Part shown: in pieces, positions 63,929 through 64,000 of the stretch
How the letters are laid out: each line of letters opens with the position of its first letter
How positions within the stretch are numbered: position 1 is the first letter of the stretch
Assembly (NCBI RefSeq): GCF_040081925.1
Contig: NZ_JBEBMF010000001.1
Span: 1,700,067-1,764,066, forward strand
Direction of reading: 5' to 3'
DNA length: 64,000 nt
Source of the DNA: Mesorhizobium_K quangtriensis
Lineage (GTDB): Bacteria; Pseudomonadota; Alphaproteobacteria; Rhizobiales; Rhizobiaceae
Program-made: the position numbers and the translations under genes
Notes under the pieces: model-generated
Database searches by the model: none
Told to the model about the DNA's origin: nothing
Seen by the model: only the letters and a program-made list of their open reading frames with translations

Positions 63929-64000
63929 ATGGCTACCCCGTCGACCGATGCACCTATCTCGCCGCTTCGCCAGCGCATGCAGCACGACATGCTCATGCGG
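63929..64000 (+). CDS. Tyrosine recombinase/integrase-like gene, cut by the window end
   Basis: Only the first 24 codons are visible, from an ATG with AGAGGA seven bases before it. The peptide (S-P-L-R-Q-R-M-Q-H-D-M-L-M-R) matches the N-terminus of small phage-type integrases often found beside IS91-like transposases in rhizobia (pattern S-P-L-R-Q-R-M-x-x-D-M-x-x-R). The identification rests on a short segment and must be confirmed with sequence to the right. Confidence 0.6.
   Translation, partial: MATPSTDAPISPLRQRMQHDMLMR

Overview
The window looks like a chromosomal segment of a GC-rich alphaproteobacterium of the order Hyphomicrobiales (Rhizobiales), most likely Mesorhizobium or a close Phyllobacteriaceae relative. 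I infer this from family content, since no search could be run. The pointers are a PdhS/PleC-type cell-cycle sensor kinase, a tRNA-His with the alphaproteobacterial lack of G-1, an Irr-type iron box, an sRNA with three CCTCCTCCC loops like the rhizobial alpha-r14 family, and a ScfR-like regulator divergent from isocitrate lyase.

Layout. 1-2.8 kb is accessory DNA: a Met-rich DUF2182 membrane protein, a cyclase-YHS fusion, a cupin, and a frameshifted copper P-type ATPase remnant. It ends in an AT-rich stretch with a tRNA-3'-end-like 20-mer (2983-3002) that may be an old attachment site. 3.1-6.3 kb holds small housekeeping genes: a YkgJ-like Cys-cluster protein, an S74-chaperone mini-protein with a RiPP-like leader, a GNAT, topoisomerase IB and an Rrf2 regulator. 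6.3-19.6 kb is a surface-polysaccharide locus with flippase, two FemAB/BioF2-like acyltransferases, a cupin_8/JmjC-like protein, a chain-length determinant without kinase, a polymerase-like membrane protein, GT4, a formyltransferase-propeller fusion, a GH5 glycanase and a WecG-type GT26. 19.7-28.1 kb carries proC, folD, a GlxA-type regulator, a DMT exporter, two tandem secreted VWA proteins, a MliC-like protein and a secreted lipase-like hydrolase.

28.3-32.4 kb is the Entner-Doudoroff operon zwf-pgl-edd. 32.6-38.7 kb holds small secreted and hypothetical proteins, the polyamine catabolic pair puuA/puuB, and a degenerate receiver protein. 38.7-41.7 kb is aceA with its divergent ScfR/RamB-like regulator. 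41.7-44.2 kb carries a cyclic-nucleotide-domain protein, a metallophosphoesterase and a DMT permease. 44.3-48.4 kb is the putrescine importer potFGHI. 48.4-52.4 kb holds AsmA and acetoacetyl-CoA synthetase, followed by an unassigned candidate sRNA. 52.7-56.8 kb is a ferric-iron ABC system without its ATPase, an Irr box and an AraC regulator. 56.9-62.2 kb holds a Tat-exported sulfatase and the giant PdhS kinase. 62.4-63.1 kb is a phasin with PhaR-like operators and the CCTCCTCCC sRNA. The right end has tRNA-His, att-like inverted repeats and the first codons of a tyrosine-recombinase-like gene.

Themes. Carbon storage and C2 use are linked by the phasin, acetoacetyl-CoA synthetase, aceA and ScfR. 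Polyamine uptake and breakdown are linked by potFGHI and puuAB. The strongest leads for something undescribed are the polysaccharide locus, the RiPP-leader/S74 mini-protein, the tandem VWA proteins and the candidate sRNA after acetoacetyl-CoA synthetase.
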